Assembly: GCA_025399215.1 (NCBI GenBank)
Contig: MU621130.1
Span: forward strand, 30,664 to 94,663
Reading direction: 5' to 3'
Length of the DNA: 64,000 nucleotides
Origin: Globomyces pollinis-pini
Taxonomy: Eukaryota; Chytridiomycota; Chytridiomycetes; Rhizophydiales; Globomycetaceae
Made by a program: the position numbers and the translations under genes. Below the pieces are notes generated by a model. It was not told where the DNA came from. It saw nothing but the letters and a program-made list of their open reading frames with translations, and made no database searches. This document shows, one piece after another, positions 34,035-45,136 of the stretch (its first letter is position 1; each line of letters starts with the position of its first letter).

Positions 34035-35416
34035 ATGGCTTCAAAGGATGAAATAATTGATCTCACTTACAAAATTATACAAGGAATGTCGGAAATACTA
34101 CAGACGGCAAAGGGAAGAAACTCATCAGCACTGGATCCGTAACTTTGTTGCCATTGATTTCATAGTGTTATTCAAACCATTTCCATTCATTTACCTACCA
34201 TTCAGAGACTGGCTAGAAATATGGAAGATCAAATAGAATATTATAATTCAGAACATTTTGTTAAATCATTGGAATTACACTTGGAAGTCATCAAGGGACT
34301 GTTATATGTTGTAAAACAAATGAAAAATACAAATGCATTTGGTATCCATATTTATTCAATATACTGATCTAATTAGGTACTTGGACCTCTCAACTGATCC
34401 CTAGTTCAAATCTTTAAACAAGCTCAAACAAAAAAGAATTTATCTCTATTGCTAAGTAAATTCCAAACCTCTACCGACAATCTTCAAATCGGAATTAAAT
34501 TTGACAACAAAATGCAAAATGCTGTGGAAAAGAACATTGAAGTGGCCAAAGTTGAATCAACTAGGCCTAGCACTTGTAATTCAAGAGTTTTTATTTATTG
34601 TTAGCTCAAGGACAAGCTGTAAAAGCAAGTAGAATCAATAGTGGATTAAGTGGTGTTCTTGATAAATTCCAAAGTCAAGCAACCATTGAACGGATCGATG
34701 AAGGTATGGGTATTCATTTTAATTCTCAGGAACAACCTCCACTACAGAAGAAGAGCATGATGTGGCAGCTACTAATAATGAGCTTGAAAGCATCTTGAAA
34801 GTTTTGAATACCAGAGTTGATGCATATAATTTATCAGTGTTTCAATCGAAGGTATGACCGATTTACATCTTAATATGTTTCCTTAGGCTAATCCTGCTGG
34901 GAAATTGTCACTTAGAGAAATTTATTTACGAGGATATAGTTTGTTTTATGCAGCCATACCTGATTATGCTGGTGCGTTCGATATGTTTAAAGAATCGGTA
35001 AGAATTGAATTATTTCTAATAGTAGAAATCGTTACCTGAATCAAAGTATGGTTTTATACATTCTAATGCTAGATACTTTTTGGGCATTTGCTACACATAT
35101 GGATATGGTACTTCTACAGATTTTTCAAAAGCAAAGGCATATTTATTAAATGCATGGAACGCAGTAAGCAGTCTAATAATTAAATACCTAGGGAACTTTT
35201 CCAGGTGCTATGTTGGAGTTGGGACGTATATATGAATTTGAAAAGAATATGATGGAAGCATTCCGTTATTACCTTACAGCTGCCGCTTTGGGGCAAGCCC
35301 GTGCATGTGAGAAGTTAGCAGAATGCTATGAACGAGGTGATGTTGTTTATGACCTAGAGGAAGCCCAGCATTGGAGAATCAAAGCTGATCGATTAAACTT
35401 TAGAGGCGGTCCATAA
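34035..35416 (+). CDS. Sel1-like repeat protein with N-terminal helical region
   Basis: Exons from ATG 34035 give MASKDEIIDLTYKIIQGMSE, then VIQTISIHLPTIQRLARNME and KSLELHLEVIKGLLYVVKQM. Further helices follow, interrupted by short introns. The C-terminal 150 residues are Sel1/TPR-like: REIYLRGYSLFYAAIPDYAG, FLGICYTYGYGTSTDFSKAK, GAMLELGRIYEFEKNMMEAF and RACEKLAECYERGDVVYDLE. The GYGT-DF-KA and A-LGxxYE patterns are typical Sel1 units. Such proteins are adaptors, for example in chitin synthase activation (Chs4/Skt5) or ER quality control. The exact role is not assignable. Exon boundaries in the middle (34370-34900) are less certain. Confidence 0.75.
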
Positions 35417-36336
35417 TTGATAATAAATCATCAATTCATACATAGTTTTTCACAAGTGTTGAATCGGTGGATCCTATACCAACATGGACCATTTGAATTG
35501 ATCTTGTCTACTAGAATTTTATTGATATTTGTGTAGTTTTGAAGGTTTCAGACTAGTATTTGTTGATAATTGTGTAAGAATGTCCATATAGTGTTGTCTA
35601 TTTGTACAAAAGAACTTTCCAACTTTTGTTGAGATATCCAGAAGTACAAATCAAAATAGAATCTCACTGCAGGGTTGCGTGACTAGGTTCCAATTGACTT
35701 GAGATCCGGGCCTCCTTCGAGATCCCGGTTCTGTCGTTGTGTGAGTCTCTAGCTTATTGCCAAATGGTGATTGTATTAAAAACAAAACACAACCACACCA
35801 ACTAAGATGAATATATTAAAGTAAATCATCATATATGTTTGTTTAATGCATTTTGTCGTTAAAACAAAGTTAGTATCACAAACTAGAAACTATTACATTT
35901 GATCAATCAATTCTTTGACTGTTCATCTATTGCAAACACATTCCCATAGTTCGTATCCCTTCAGCCCAGGATATACCGCAGCTGCTATTTTTTTTGCTTC
36001 TTTTTAATATAGTTCGTGTGATGAAAAAGGATCAAATGTTGCTTGTATCTCACGTCTCATGGTAGTACAAAATGACAAATGATAAAAGGGCCGTCAAACC
36101 CTGTTGAATTACGAACTGCATGTGACGAATTCAACAGGTACTAAGGCCTTCAATGTACAGTTTTAATGGCTTCTAACGGTAGATAATTGTCTTAATCGAG
36201 GATCACTATGGGGGTCGATTGGTAATATAAAATTTATCACAAAAGGACTTGAATCGAAATCAAATATCGTGCCGAGGCTATTATGTGTTACCACACTATT
36301 ATCCGCTTGGTGATATTTAAACCCCAAGAATATTTA
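35417..36336. other. Longest intergenic region, with GC-rich patch and inverted repeat
   Basis: No gene is visible over 920 bp. At 35671-35745 there is a GC-richer patch with a direct repeat of GAGATCC-GG. At 36100-36138 there is an inverted repeat with 11-nt perfect arms. Neither fits a tRNA or 5S rRNA. The 3' part is the presumed promoter of the carboxylesterase. Confidence 0.55.
36100..36138. repeat. Inverted repeat with 11-nt perfect arms
   Basis: CCTGTTGAATT (36100-36110) and AATTCAACAGG (36128-36138) are exact complements separated by 17 nt. The element lies about 200 bp upstream of the carboxylesterase start and may be a dimeric binding site or a hairpin. Confidence 0.8.
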
Positions 36337-38211
36337 ATGAATTTCATTACAATGCTTGCATCTTTAATTGGTTCACTCGTACTTTCGCAAGTTCAAGGAA
36401 TCCCTGCCAAATGTCATGTCGAAACTAATCTGCCAATCGTGATATCAACCACTTCGTCACATATTGACATTGTTCCAACTTTGGGAGCATGTCCTAGAAC
36501 TCCAGGATCGTACCCACCGGTGTATCCTGACCTTCCGGTATATACTCCAAAGCCAGTCTACACTTACGGAAGTGGTCGATTGACAACCTCCAAGTTGGAA
36601 TCCACAGTAACAACCACACCAACATCAACAGGTACGACAACAGAGTTGTATTCAAGCTCGACCAGTGTACCAACCGGTCCCACTGCTACCAGCAGCTCCA
36701 TTGCTTCCACCACAGTATCACCAACTGCATCACCAATCCCTGTTGAGGCAATTGTCGATTTAGGCTATCAAAAATTCCGTGGTTTAGTAGAAGAAAAGAC
36801 AACCTCTTTTCTAAACATCCCATATGCTGCACCACCAATTGGTCCCCTACGATTCAAACCGCCTACTGCCCCTTTAGTAAATGCTACTACCGGAGATGCG
36901 ACAACGTTTGGTAATGGATGCTATCAACTTGTCAATGGAAATGGTTTGCAAAGTGGAAGAGGGTTAACATTATCTGAAGATTGCCTAAATTTGAATGTTT
37001 ATGCACCTCGGAATGCTAAAAATCTTCCAGTAATTGTCTATGTATTTGGTGGTAGTTTCACTTCAGGATATGCATCTAATCCACTTTATGATGGTCGATC
37101 CATTATCAAACAAGCTCCTGATGTTGTTATTGTGACCATCAACTACCGTTTAGGTGCTTTAGGATTTATGGCGGGTGTTGAATTGGCTAAAGAAGGATCA
37201 TTGAATGTTGGATTATTAGATCAAGCAAGTGCATTTCAATGGGTTCGTGAACACATCTCTAAATTTGGTGGTAATCCCAATCTAGTGACCGCCATGGGTC
37301 AATCTGCGGGAGCAATCGCAGTCGGTGACCATATGATTGCAAATGGCGGATCTCAGAAATTGTTTGATAGAGCTATTTTACTATCTGGTGCTCCTGGTCT
37401 TGTCATGCAAACTCCATTTTCCAGTGAACGTATGTTTCAAGGCATTGCAAAGAACGTTGGTTGTTCAGGACCAAGTCATTTAGAGTGCTTAAGAAATGTA
37501 GAACCAATGGAACTTGTTAAAAAATCTTTAGGTGCCAATTTCTTCCCTGTTGTTGATGGGAAATACATTCAATCACAAGCACTGGATTTGTACTCGAAAG
37601 GAATTTTTAGCAAGATCCCAGTATTGATGAATAGCAATTCCGATGAAGGAACAGTGTTTACTTTTAATTCTGTGAAAACTGAACAAGATGCGTTCAATTT
37701 CATCCTAGGTTATGCACCATTCTTGAACAAAACTGAAATAGCGAAATTCTATCCATTTGATAAATATCCAAAGGGACCTTGGGATGCTGCTGGATCCATT
37801 TTCGCCGATGCGTTGTTTAACTGTCCACAAACATCAATGGCACAAGTGTATAGTATGGCTAAAGTACCAGTTTACAAGTCTCTTTTCAACCACATTCCAT
37901 TAATTTCACGATTTAACGACACTGCAGTGTTGGGTGCATATCATGGTGCTGAACTGCCTTTTATTTGGCAAGCTACTCCTGTCATTGCAGAATCTGAAAT
38001 GGGTTTATCAAAACGGATGTTGAATGATGTTTTGGAGTTTGTAAAAGGAAATTCACCTGTTGAATGGCCAATTTATTCTTCAAATCCATCAGGTTCCGTG
38101 ATTAACTGGGAGTCTAAAATAACTGCTTTGGATAATTCAAGAAAGATTCAATGTGAATTTATCATTGGGAGTATCTTGAAGTATTTCAGAGAACAATCCG
38201 GCAAAAATTAG
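36337..38211 (+). CDS. Secreted type-B carboxylesterase/lipase with Ser/Thr-rich linker
   Basis: This is an intronless frame. The start at 36337 is preferred because it gives a signal peptide (MNFITMLASLIGSLVLSQVQ); an in-frame codon 54 nt upstream would bury it. A Pro/Thr/Ser-rich, probably O-glycosylated linker (residues about 35-140) precedes the alpha/beta-hydrolase domain. Carboxylesterase signatures are GLVEEKTTSFLNIPYAAPPI, SEDCLNLNVYAPRNAKNLPV, YVFGGSFTSGYASNP and the nucleophile elbow GQSAGAIAVG (Ser). NSDEGTVFTF supplies the acid and AYHGAELPFIW the His. GQSAG replaces the more common GESAG. The leader resembles that of the secreted paralogues at 31.7 and 32.8 kb. The product is an extracellular or wall esterase of unknown substrate. 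Confidence 0.92.
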   Translation: MNFITMLASLIGSLVLSQVQGIPAKCHVETNLPIVISTTSSHIDIVPTLGACPRTPGSYPPVYPDLPVYTPKPVYTYGSGRLTTSKLESTVTTTPTSTGTTTELYSSSTSVPTGPTATSSSIASTTVSPTASPIPVEAIVDLGYQKFRGLVEEKTTSFLNIPYAAPPIGPLRFKPPTAPLVNATTGDATTFGNGCYQLVNGNGLQSGRGLTLSEDCLNLNVYAPRNAKNLPVIVYVFGGSFTSGYASNPLYDGRSIIKQAPDVVIVTINYRLGALGFMAGVELAKEGSLNVGLLDQASAFQWVREHISKFGGNPNLVTAMGQSAGAIAVGDHMIANGGSQKLFDRAILLSGAPGLVMQTPFSSERMFQGIAKNVGCSGPSHLECLRNVEPMELVKKSLGANFFPVVDGKYIQSQALDLYSKGIFSKIPVLMNSNSDEGTVFTFNSVKTEQDAFNFILGYAPFLNKTEIAKFYPFDKYPKGPWDAAGSIFADALFNCPQTSMAQVYSMAKVPVYKSLFNHIPLISRFNDTAVLGAYHGAELPFIWQATPVIAESEMGLSKRMLNDVLEFVKGNSPVEWPIYSSNPSGSVINWESKITALDNSRKIQCEFIIGSILKYFREQSGKN

Positions 38212-38328
38212 TCGTTGAGAACGTATCATCTTCATATTTAGAATAAAATTTGTTCATCAAACGCGTCATTTGGAAATATAATTAAAAGAAGCTAACTAAA
38301 ACTATATTAAAACATGTTCAAACTTGCA

Positions 38329-39571
38329 TCAATGTGCTCTTGCACTTTGAATTTTAGCCTGGATTTTGACCATATCAGGTACACCCATCTCACTCTATAT
38401 AATCAGCATTCAAAGACTTACTTCTGTTTGTGAGATATCTGCAAGACCGGTCAACTGGCAACGATAATAACCACATAGCCCATTATCAAATTTTCCTAAA
38501 CAATGCCTTACGTAAAAAAATAATTTCTTACCAACAGAATTTATGACCACATAATCCACAATCGACTTTGTTACAACCCTCTTCACGATTGATCAATACT
38601 TTACACTGTGGACACGCTTTGCTATTCTCAATTTTCCAATTTAAAGTCGCAAGGAATTCAGAAGTGCCCTGCTTGGTGTTTAATATGTAGGTCATATGTT
38701 CTATACAAGTTGAATCTTCATGGTATGGAGTCGAACCGCAACCAAAACAACAATTTTGTAAACAATTTGAACTAATGGTTAAAATAAAAAGTGCACCATT
38801 CGGCCTTTGGAAACATGGATATATGGCAAAACTGAAGCTCTTTCCACTTTTGGGATGACAGTTCTAACGACACAAGCAGTTTTGATATTTCAGCCAAGTT
38901 ATGTCTTTTTAAGTATACATTATTTCTAAAATGAGATGGGAATCATATACCCAATAGTTACAAATCTTTCTAAATCATTCATCAATTTATGATAGATGGT
39001 ATGAATTTCAACGTTCCCACCACGCAAATGGATATGAGAATCGGCATAAAAACGATTCAAGACAGCAAACCCATTCGCATCAATATGATTGCCTTTAACC
39101 ACAATACTCGAAATCAAAATCGATATTTGTTCAATGGTTCTGGTAGAATTAAATGAGATCACAAATTAACTTTTTGCGGTATAATTTGCACATATTTGGC
39201 AAGGGAGTAGCAAGGATATCATATTTACAGTCTTCGCATGTTCGAGTGAGTGACCTAAAGTCGTTTTTGTAGTGGTTGTACATATCGACGATGCCTTGGT
39301 CAACAAACTACGATAAATGGTAATTGTATTTACATTTCCCCATTCTCCAATCGTTAATTGACTTCTACAGACTGGGCAGGATATCGGCTGCACAGTTCCC
39401 CAAGAATTATGAACCTGTTCTTTCACATAACGTTGAAAGCAATCGCTACAAAATTGGTCTTTAAATGAGCGTTGACGACGCTGTACCTCTACACCTCGGT
39501 AGACAGAAATCCAACTGATTATCAAAGCATATACTGCACTTCGACAGTAGTGCTTCGTATTCGTATTCCAT
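38329..39571 (-). CDS. RBR (RING-between-RING) E3 ubiquitin ligase
   Basis: The start at 39571 reads MEYEYEALLSKCSICFDNQL, then DFCLPRCRDQFCSDCFQRYV and ISCPVCRSQLTIGEWG. This is RING1 at the very N-terminus. The middle (IBR) includes CLQNCCFGCGSTPYHEDSTC. The C-terminal Rcat/RING2 reads KACPQCKVLINREEGCNKVD, then CGLCGHKFCWHCLGKFDNG. The Cys in EEGCNK is the expected catalytic thioester residue. The Rcat most resembles the RNF14/Itt1 type. No RWD or UBA domain precedes RING1, so the protein is a short RBR of about 340 residues. Six or more introns of 25-35 nt are needed, and those between 38770 and 39170 are only partly resolved. Confidence 0.82.
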
Positions 39572-39946
39572 TGTTTTGTGGGAAGAATTCATGTGGGGCA
39601 GCAAATGTCGTGATGCTGTGATATGATTGGTCGATTGTCTTTAATCAAAGGCTATCAATCAGCTGGATAACAAGCCAACACGCACATGATGATCACGAAA
39701 GTTGTTTGTTGTTGTTTGAAACAACCTTAATTAGACTGTTGTTGATATATAAGTCTCTTGTGTTTTAAGCTAATTTAAGCTATTTCGAAATTCGAAATTA
39801 GCTCCACTGATCGAATACCAACCGTTCTTTTTCAAAATTACTTATTTAATCTTAGTAATATTCATACTAACACTGCTTATTCTATCTAGTTAATATCAAA
39901 AGCAGTTGTTTTTATATTTCTAAAAATTTACATTAAACTGACATGA
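39572..39946. other. Intergenic region
   Basis: No gene is seen. The stretch contains an AT-rich inverted repeat near 39769-39805 (AGCTAATTT...AAATTAGCT around a near-palindromic TTTCGAAATTCGAAA). It is the 5' flank of the RBR gene and 3' flank of CFAP69. Confidence 0.5.
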
Positions 39947-42900
39947 TCAAGTTAATAGACTCTGTCTCCAAGTATGAATTCTTGGTTTTCGGGGAGGAAA
40001 TGGTTCTGGGATGTTTTCTTTCTTCCATTCGTTAAAGAATGTTGTTTCTGATTTTTGTAATACCTAACCATAAAAACTTGATACAATTTACCTCGTCATT
40101 TTTTGATGCTATATCGGATTGGCGCTCAATCACTTTTTGAACTTTAGTTTGAATCACTGCATTGACAGATTGTAGACAATCTATATCTGGAGATATTGGT
40201 CGTATTCGATCATACTTTAACTCTTCCGTGATTTCAGCCCAAATCTCACCAATCTTGAAATCTAAATATTTTGATATAAGCGTTAATTTGATTTTTTCAT
40301 CCATAGAGAGCGTGGCGGAAAACTGTTCAAAGCCAAGTTTGCAGAAAATAGAATATATTTTCACCTAATCTAATAAGTGTGCAGTATAACCTTACTCTTA
40401 AATTCTCTTGCAATTCTGGTATCACTGAACCTTCCAATAAATAGCCATTTTGAATGATATTGACCTAAAAATATAAAATTCAAACCATCATTACAACTGG
40501 GACCTTTTCTCCGTGAAGAGGATTTTTGATTTCCAATGGGATGGAACCATTGGGCCCTTGTCGTACTGTTGTTAGTAATTGTGCATTTACCTCCTATTCG
40601 ATCCTCCTCCTCATTCCAGATGGCGATCAACAGATTTTCAATCCCCTTATGCACATCTAATTTCATTTTCCATTGTAAAACGTGATTAACAGCCTAGCTA
40701 TTTAATATAAAAATCGTTACCTTTGGGTTTTCGAGTAAATCCAACACACATCCTAACGCATGTCTTTTTATTTGAACACTTTCTTTTTCTAACAAATCCA
40801 GCATTTTAAATATTCCTGTAATTGAATTGAAGTAATTTTATACCATCATGGTGAAGAAATAAATCTTCATATTGCAAGCATCCACAAATGGCACCCCAGA
40901 TACATTCTACCGCAGCTAAAACCACCGTCTCTTGCTCTTTGGGATCTGCTGATGTAAATCTACTTGATTAATCTTCCAAATCAATACTGAAGATATTTAA
41001 TTGCTAAAGGTACCCCACCAGCAAGCCCAAAAACCTGTCTATTAAGTTTATAACTATGACACAAAGATGAGCACAAAACCAATGTGTTGGACCATATCGT
41101 AGGTGTTTGAGAGTCATCATCAAGAATTTCTAGGTTTAATAACATTTTTTTTGTACTCAACAAATGTGGAAATGTTTCCAACTCACCAAGTATTTTTTTG
41201 GAAGTGGGCCCAGTTTCTGCATATGTCAACAGACACAATAATGTGGTTTTGATTAAATTTACATACAGTCGAACTAAATCAACTCGTTTACGATCAAGCG
41301 ATTTTTGAGTTTCTAAACTTGATTCTAAAAATTTGACCAAGTATAAAGGACCATTAATTGATCGGAAATCTTTTGAAGTTTTTGGAATAATACTAATCAA
41401 CAAGCCAAGTACCTAATATATGAATCATTGGTAGTATTACCAATATTTGAATGGAAGTTAGTTGAATTTCAGTCCAGTTAGTGTATGCAGGGTTCTCGGG
41501 ATCTGCGCATAGGTAGATACAACAAAAATACAAGATACCATCATTTACAAGTATAGTTCTACTTGTAGCGTCACTACAAAACTTTTGCATTAGGGTAATA
41601 AGCATCCGTTTCAACTCAAAATCATCTTCTTTGTTTGTCTAAGATTAGCTTGAGATTTATATGAAATACCATCCGTAACTGATTGTTGATATTTTCAGTC
41701 AATCCAAATTCAGTTTCCGTGAGTAATTTGAAAGCGACATCAAAGAATCCAATACTTCGTAGAATATTGATTGATTCCGGAACTAGTTCTGTGATCCGAT
41801 GGATAAGCATTAAAATTTCATTGCGTTTCTGTTTGTCAACTTGTCGAATACCATTAACAGTCACATCAACAAAATCAGTCTTCAACAACATCAATGGTTC
41901 CTAATTTTCAAAATATTTGTGTTTACTGTTGTTGAAAGATAATCCACCGTTAGCTTTCCAACCTCTGTTACATCCAACAGGTTCCAAATAGTTTGAATAC
42001 ACAAAAAAACAATAAAATCATCTTTATTGCACTTTTTCATTGTTTGCAATAGCAGTTGAACACCGTTTGCTATTTTTAAATAGGACACGAACTACCTTCT
42101 AATGCCAACTGTGCTAATTCTTTCGATTGTGTGAGTTTCTTTAGGCACTTTAAAGTCCCTAAACTAGCAACTTTGTCTGTACTTGAAATATGTTTTAAAA
42201 GGATGTTTAAAGTAAGACTGTACACGATTTATAAGTAGACAATTCAGAATACCTTTTTGAAGCAGCTGTGAGTAAAAAGTCTGATACTTCTATTTCATTT
42301 GACTCACTTGATGGTTTAAATAGTAGATCCTGTTTCAGTGAAAATTCTTTAAAATGAATTTTAATAGTATCCTGTGTAGTGGAGGATGAATCAATTCCTC
42401 CACAAAGATGATATAGAGTCTAAGTTGAGCAATAAGATTCCAATACTTGGCAAACGCTGTGTATGAACTCTTCATTATTTGTGTTAATCGTCAAGAAATT
42501 GGAAATCACGTCGATCAGTGTGGTTGCGTTACTGGAAAGTATGTCCTTTTGCTTGCATCCCATTGATGCTAAAGTTACATCTTCTGCTCCATTTCTAAAC
42601 GGAAAATATCTACGTTGGCTAAGTACAGAGAATATTTTTACCTTAATATATCAATCAATTTAGACAATGGAGATAACAATTTCGAAGCAGATGGATTCAT
42701 CACAAGTAGATATACATTCTGTAATAATTCTGCAATATTCGGAATTTTATCAAATGGCTAAAATTTAGGCAATATCATGTTTACAACACCGTCTTTGTAG
42801 ATATGGGCAATTCGCGTCAATACAACAGTTTGACGGTCATGATATGCTCGAGCATGTGGTTCAGTGAATAATCGATTTGCTGAACGAAAGTTAATTGATT

Positions 42901-43042
42901 TTACATCTTCTTTGCGAAAGGAAGGAATTATTTTATCTAATTGAGTCTGTGTGATTGGTGGTATCTGTGATTTTAACCGACTCTTTGGACGTATTGCTTC
43001 TTGATTATTTCCTAGGATTGCTGTCACTGTTTGTCCTGTCAT
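39947..43042 (-). CDS. CFAP69: CFAP69 homologue, cilia- and flagella-associated armadillo protein
   Basis: The start at 43042 gives MTGQTVTAILGNNQEAIRPK. A long series of armadillo-type helices in about 14 exons follows. The most diagnostic part is near the C-terminus: LTLISKYLDFKIGEIWAEIT, then EELKYDRIRPISPDIDCLQS. This closely matches animal CFAP69 in motif and position. The last exon (39947-40049) ends KKENIPEPFPPRKPRIHT. Other matches include FIVFLCIQTIWNLLDVT and IRSIGFFDVAF-like segments. CFAP69 is an axonemal central-apparatus protein needed for motility. It supports, with CEP164, a motile flagellated stage. The product is about 850 residues. Confidence 0.85.
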
Positions 43043-43504
43043 TCCTTGTTTTTGTTGGAAAATTTAGATGACGCAAACTTCTTGTTGTAGAAAGTTGCCT
43101 ATCAGATTAAACCCACTTTCAAAACTCGATTTCAAACATTGTATTATTTCTCACATTAAACGAAAGCGATAATAATTTCGATTATCAGGTAGAATAGAAT
43201 GAAGCTAATTAAAATAATGTGTTGGTGTTAGGATATCATCCAAAATTTTAATTCAATATATTATTGGTAATCTGCTACTAATTGACTCTATTACCAAATT
43301 GACTTTTTTAACTTTCTTATCAAGAAGCGTGTTTTACGTCACAACTTACAACAATGCGACAAGCCATCCAATCAACATCTTAGTGTGGATTCTTTATTTA
43401 CATTTATTTCTTCACTGCCCTTCATTCCAAATTCGGACTGTGAAACCAAGAATCCTTATTTTTGCACCAACTTTTGTGAAACCACATAAAAAAACTGAAT
43501 CCAA
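43043..43504. other. Divergent intergenic region between CFAP69 and hydrolase 1
   Basis: No gene is seen over 460 bp. A plus-strand open frame at 43299-43526 is hydrophobic but runs into the hydrolase start in another frame. It is not supported as coding. Confidence 0.45.
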
Positions 43505-44896
43505 ATGTTTGTCCATTCAATTATGAAGGAATCTTTGCAAAAACGATTTAGCAGCTCTGAATTTTATTTTTATCGATATGGACTGGAAGCAAGTTTGATT
43601 ATTATGGCAATCTATATACTTGGATGTGGATTATCTTACTCTTTTGTGCCGATAGAGTACTTTCATATTGCCATTGGATGTACATTCATATGGGTTATCA
43701 TGGAGCTGTGCTTCTTTGCTTGGCTGACGTTCTATTTATATTATCAAGGAATTCCTGTTGATCATATCCCATTACCAACCCCAAAAGAGCATCAGCTTTT
43801 CTTATCCGAGTTACAAAGTCCAAATTCTATAGAGAATTTAGAAGAGTATCTTTCAGGTTGGTTTTATGATAATGATATCAAACAAGTCTCTAAAAAGGAT
43901 GTGTTGGATTGGATGTCTGTCATGTTGTATCATTGCCAATTCCATACGCTAGAGCAAAAATCACAAATGGTACAGATATTGAACTTTGTAAATCAACTTG
44001 AAATACGATTGCAGCACAAATTTGACGTGTCTACCATTACGCAAAACAACAAAATGTTGATGACTGTAGACCGGATCGAAATTTCATTCCGACCATTACT
44101 TTTTTATTTATCCATGCAGATAGTAGCAAGATGCAGTGGATTTCTGTACACCGCCTATGGATTTGAACGAAAAGTGGACGATAATATGATATCCTACTAT
44201 CGAAAAGGAGATACCACCAAACCTTCTATCGTGTTCTTTCATGGAATAGGCATAGGCTTGTCTGCTTATACTCGTTTCATAATAGCATTAATCAGTCAGT
44301 TTCCCGATAGGACAATCATCCTTATGGAAATGCCCTCCATTGCCATGCGACTTGATTTATCCCACTGCGTCCCAGAAGAATTCGCCAATTCGGTCGCGCG
44401 AAGGCTCGCTGAAGTGAATTCAACCGAGAACATATTTATTGGGCATAGTTTAGGAACAGTATTACTCCGTTGGATTGACTACTTTCATCCTGAAATAGTC
44501 ACATACAGAATATTTATCGAACCTATCTGTTTTTCTTTATGGACAGCGGATATTGCATATAACTTTGCATATAGAGGACAAGATCGTAACCATATACGAA
44601 CGGCAATCAAGTCCTTTGCTGCCATGGAGGTTGGAATAGCATTATACCTTCGCAGATGGTTTGTTTGGTATCAAAATACGTACTTCACCGATACCTTACC
44701 TGAAAACTGCAAGATATATCTGTCTGAATATGATGGGATAGTCAACTCTGAATATGTCGGCACCTACTTGGCAAAGAACGCACACCACAGTCGGAAAGTT
44801 GAAATAATAGGGTCAGTAAACCATGGAGATTTGCTAATGTTTGGTGACCAGAGTAGAATCTTGGAGGATATTCGTCGATTGGACAAATATAATTAA
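43505..44896 (+). CDS. Membrane-anchored alpha/beta hydrolase, paralogue 1
   Basis: This is an intronless frame of 463 residues. The start could also be ATG 43523 (MKESLQKRFSSS). Two hydrophobic helices come first: EASLIIMAIYILGCGLSYSF and IAIGCTFIWVIMELCFFAWL. A helical linker with SPNSIENLEEYLSGWFYDND follows. The hydrolase domain has the oxyanion region FFHGIGIGLSAYTRF, the nucleophile elbow IGHSLGT (Ser), a candidate acid in LSEYDGIVN and the His in SVNHGDLLM. Substrate is unknown; such enzymes act on lipids or esters at membranes. Hydrolase 2 downstream is a tandem paralogue, similar over nearly its whole length. Confidence 0.83.
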   Translation: MFVHSIMKESLQKRFSSSEFYFYRYGLEASLIIMAIYILGCGLSYSFVPIEYFHIAIGCTFIWVIMELCFFAWLTFYLYYQGIPVDHIPLPTPKEHQLFLSELQSPNSIENLEEYLSGWFYDNDIKQVSKKDVLDWMSVMLYHCQFHTLEQKSQMVQILNFVNQLEIRLQHKFDVSTITQNNKMLMTVDRIEISFRPLLFYLSMQIVARCSGFLYTAYGFERKVDDNMISYYRKGDTTKPSIVFFHGIGIGLSAYTRFIIALISQFPDRTIILMEMPSIAMRLDLSHCVPEEFANSVARRLAEVNSTENIFIGHSLGTVLLRWIDYFHPEIVTYRIFIEPICFSLWTADIAYNFAYRGQDRNHIRTAIKSFAAMEVGIALYLRRWFVWYQNTYFTDTLPENCKIYLSEYDGIVNSEYVGTYLAKNAHHSRKVEIIGSVNHGDLLMFGDQSRILEDIRRLDKYN

Positions 44897-45136
44897 TCAC
44901 AACAATAATATTGTTTTACATTCAATGAATCGCGTGTATTTCATAAACTGAGCATCGCCAAAGGCAGCTTTGCCAAGTCGGCCAATAAAATATTAGAATT
45001 AATTTCTTTCAGTGTCTGATCAAGGGATCAAAAACTCCCAAATCGGCCGGCTTGATGTCGGCCGGCTTCTCTTTTTTCCAGGTTCGGGTCATTAAATAAT
45101 CCACGTCGTTTCAACCAATTTCACAAAATAAATTCA
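44897..45136 (+). promoter_or_regulatory. Upstream region of hydrolase 2 with TCGGCCGGCTT direct repeat
   Basis: TCGGCCGGCTT occurs at 45043-45053 and 45058-45068, 15 bp apart. A related GTCGGCC occurs at 44977-44983. These are GC-rich islands in AT-rich DNA, and the CGGCCG core is palindromic. They lie 70-95 bp upstream of ATG 45137. A transcription-factor site, for example for a zinc-cluster regulator, is inferred. Confidence 0.5.

Noticed and set aside
35671..35745. tRNA or 5S rRNA gene
   Set aside because: No A-box/B-box pair at suitable spacing and no cloverleaf or 5S core could be found on either strand.
43299..43526. Small hydrophobic plus-strand gene before hydrolase 1
   Set aside because: It overlaps the hydrolase start in another frame, has no homology I recognise and sits in a divergent promoter.
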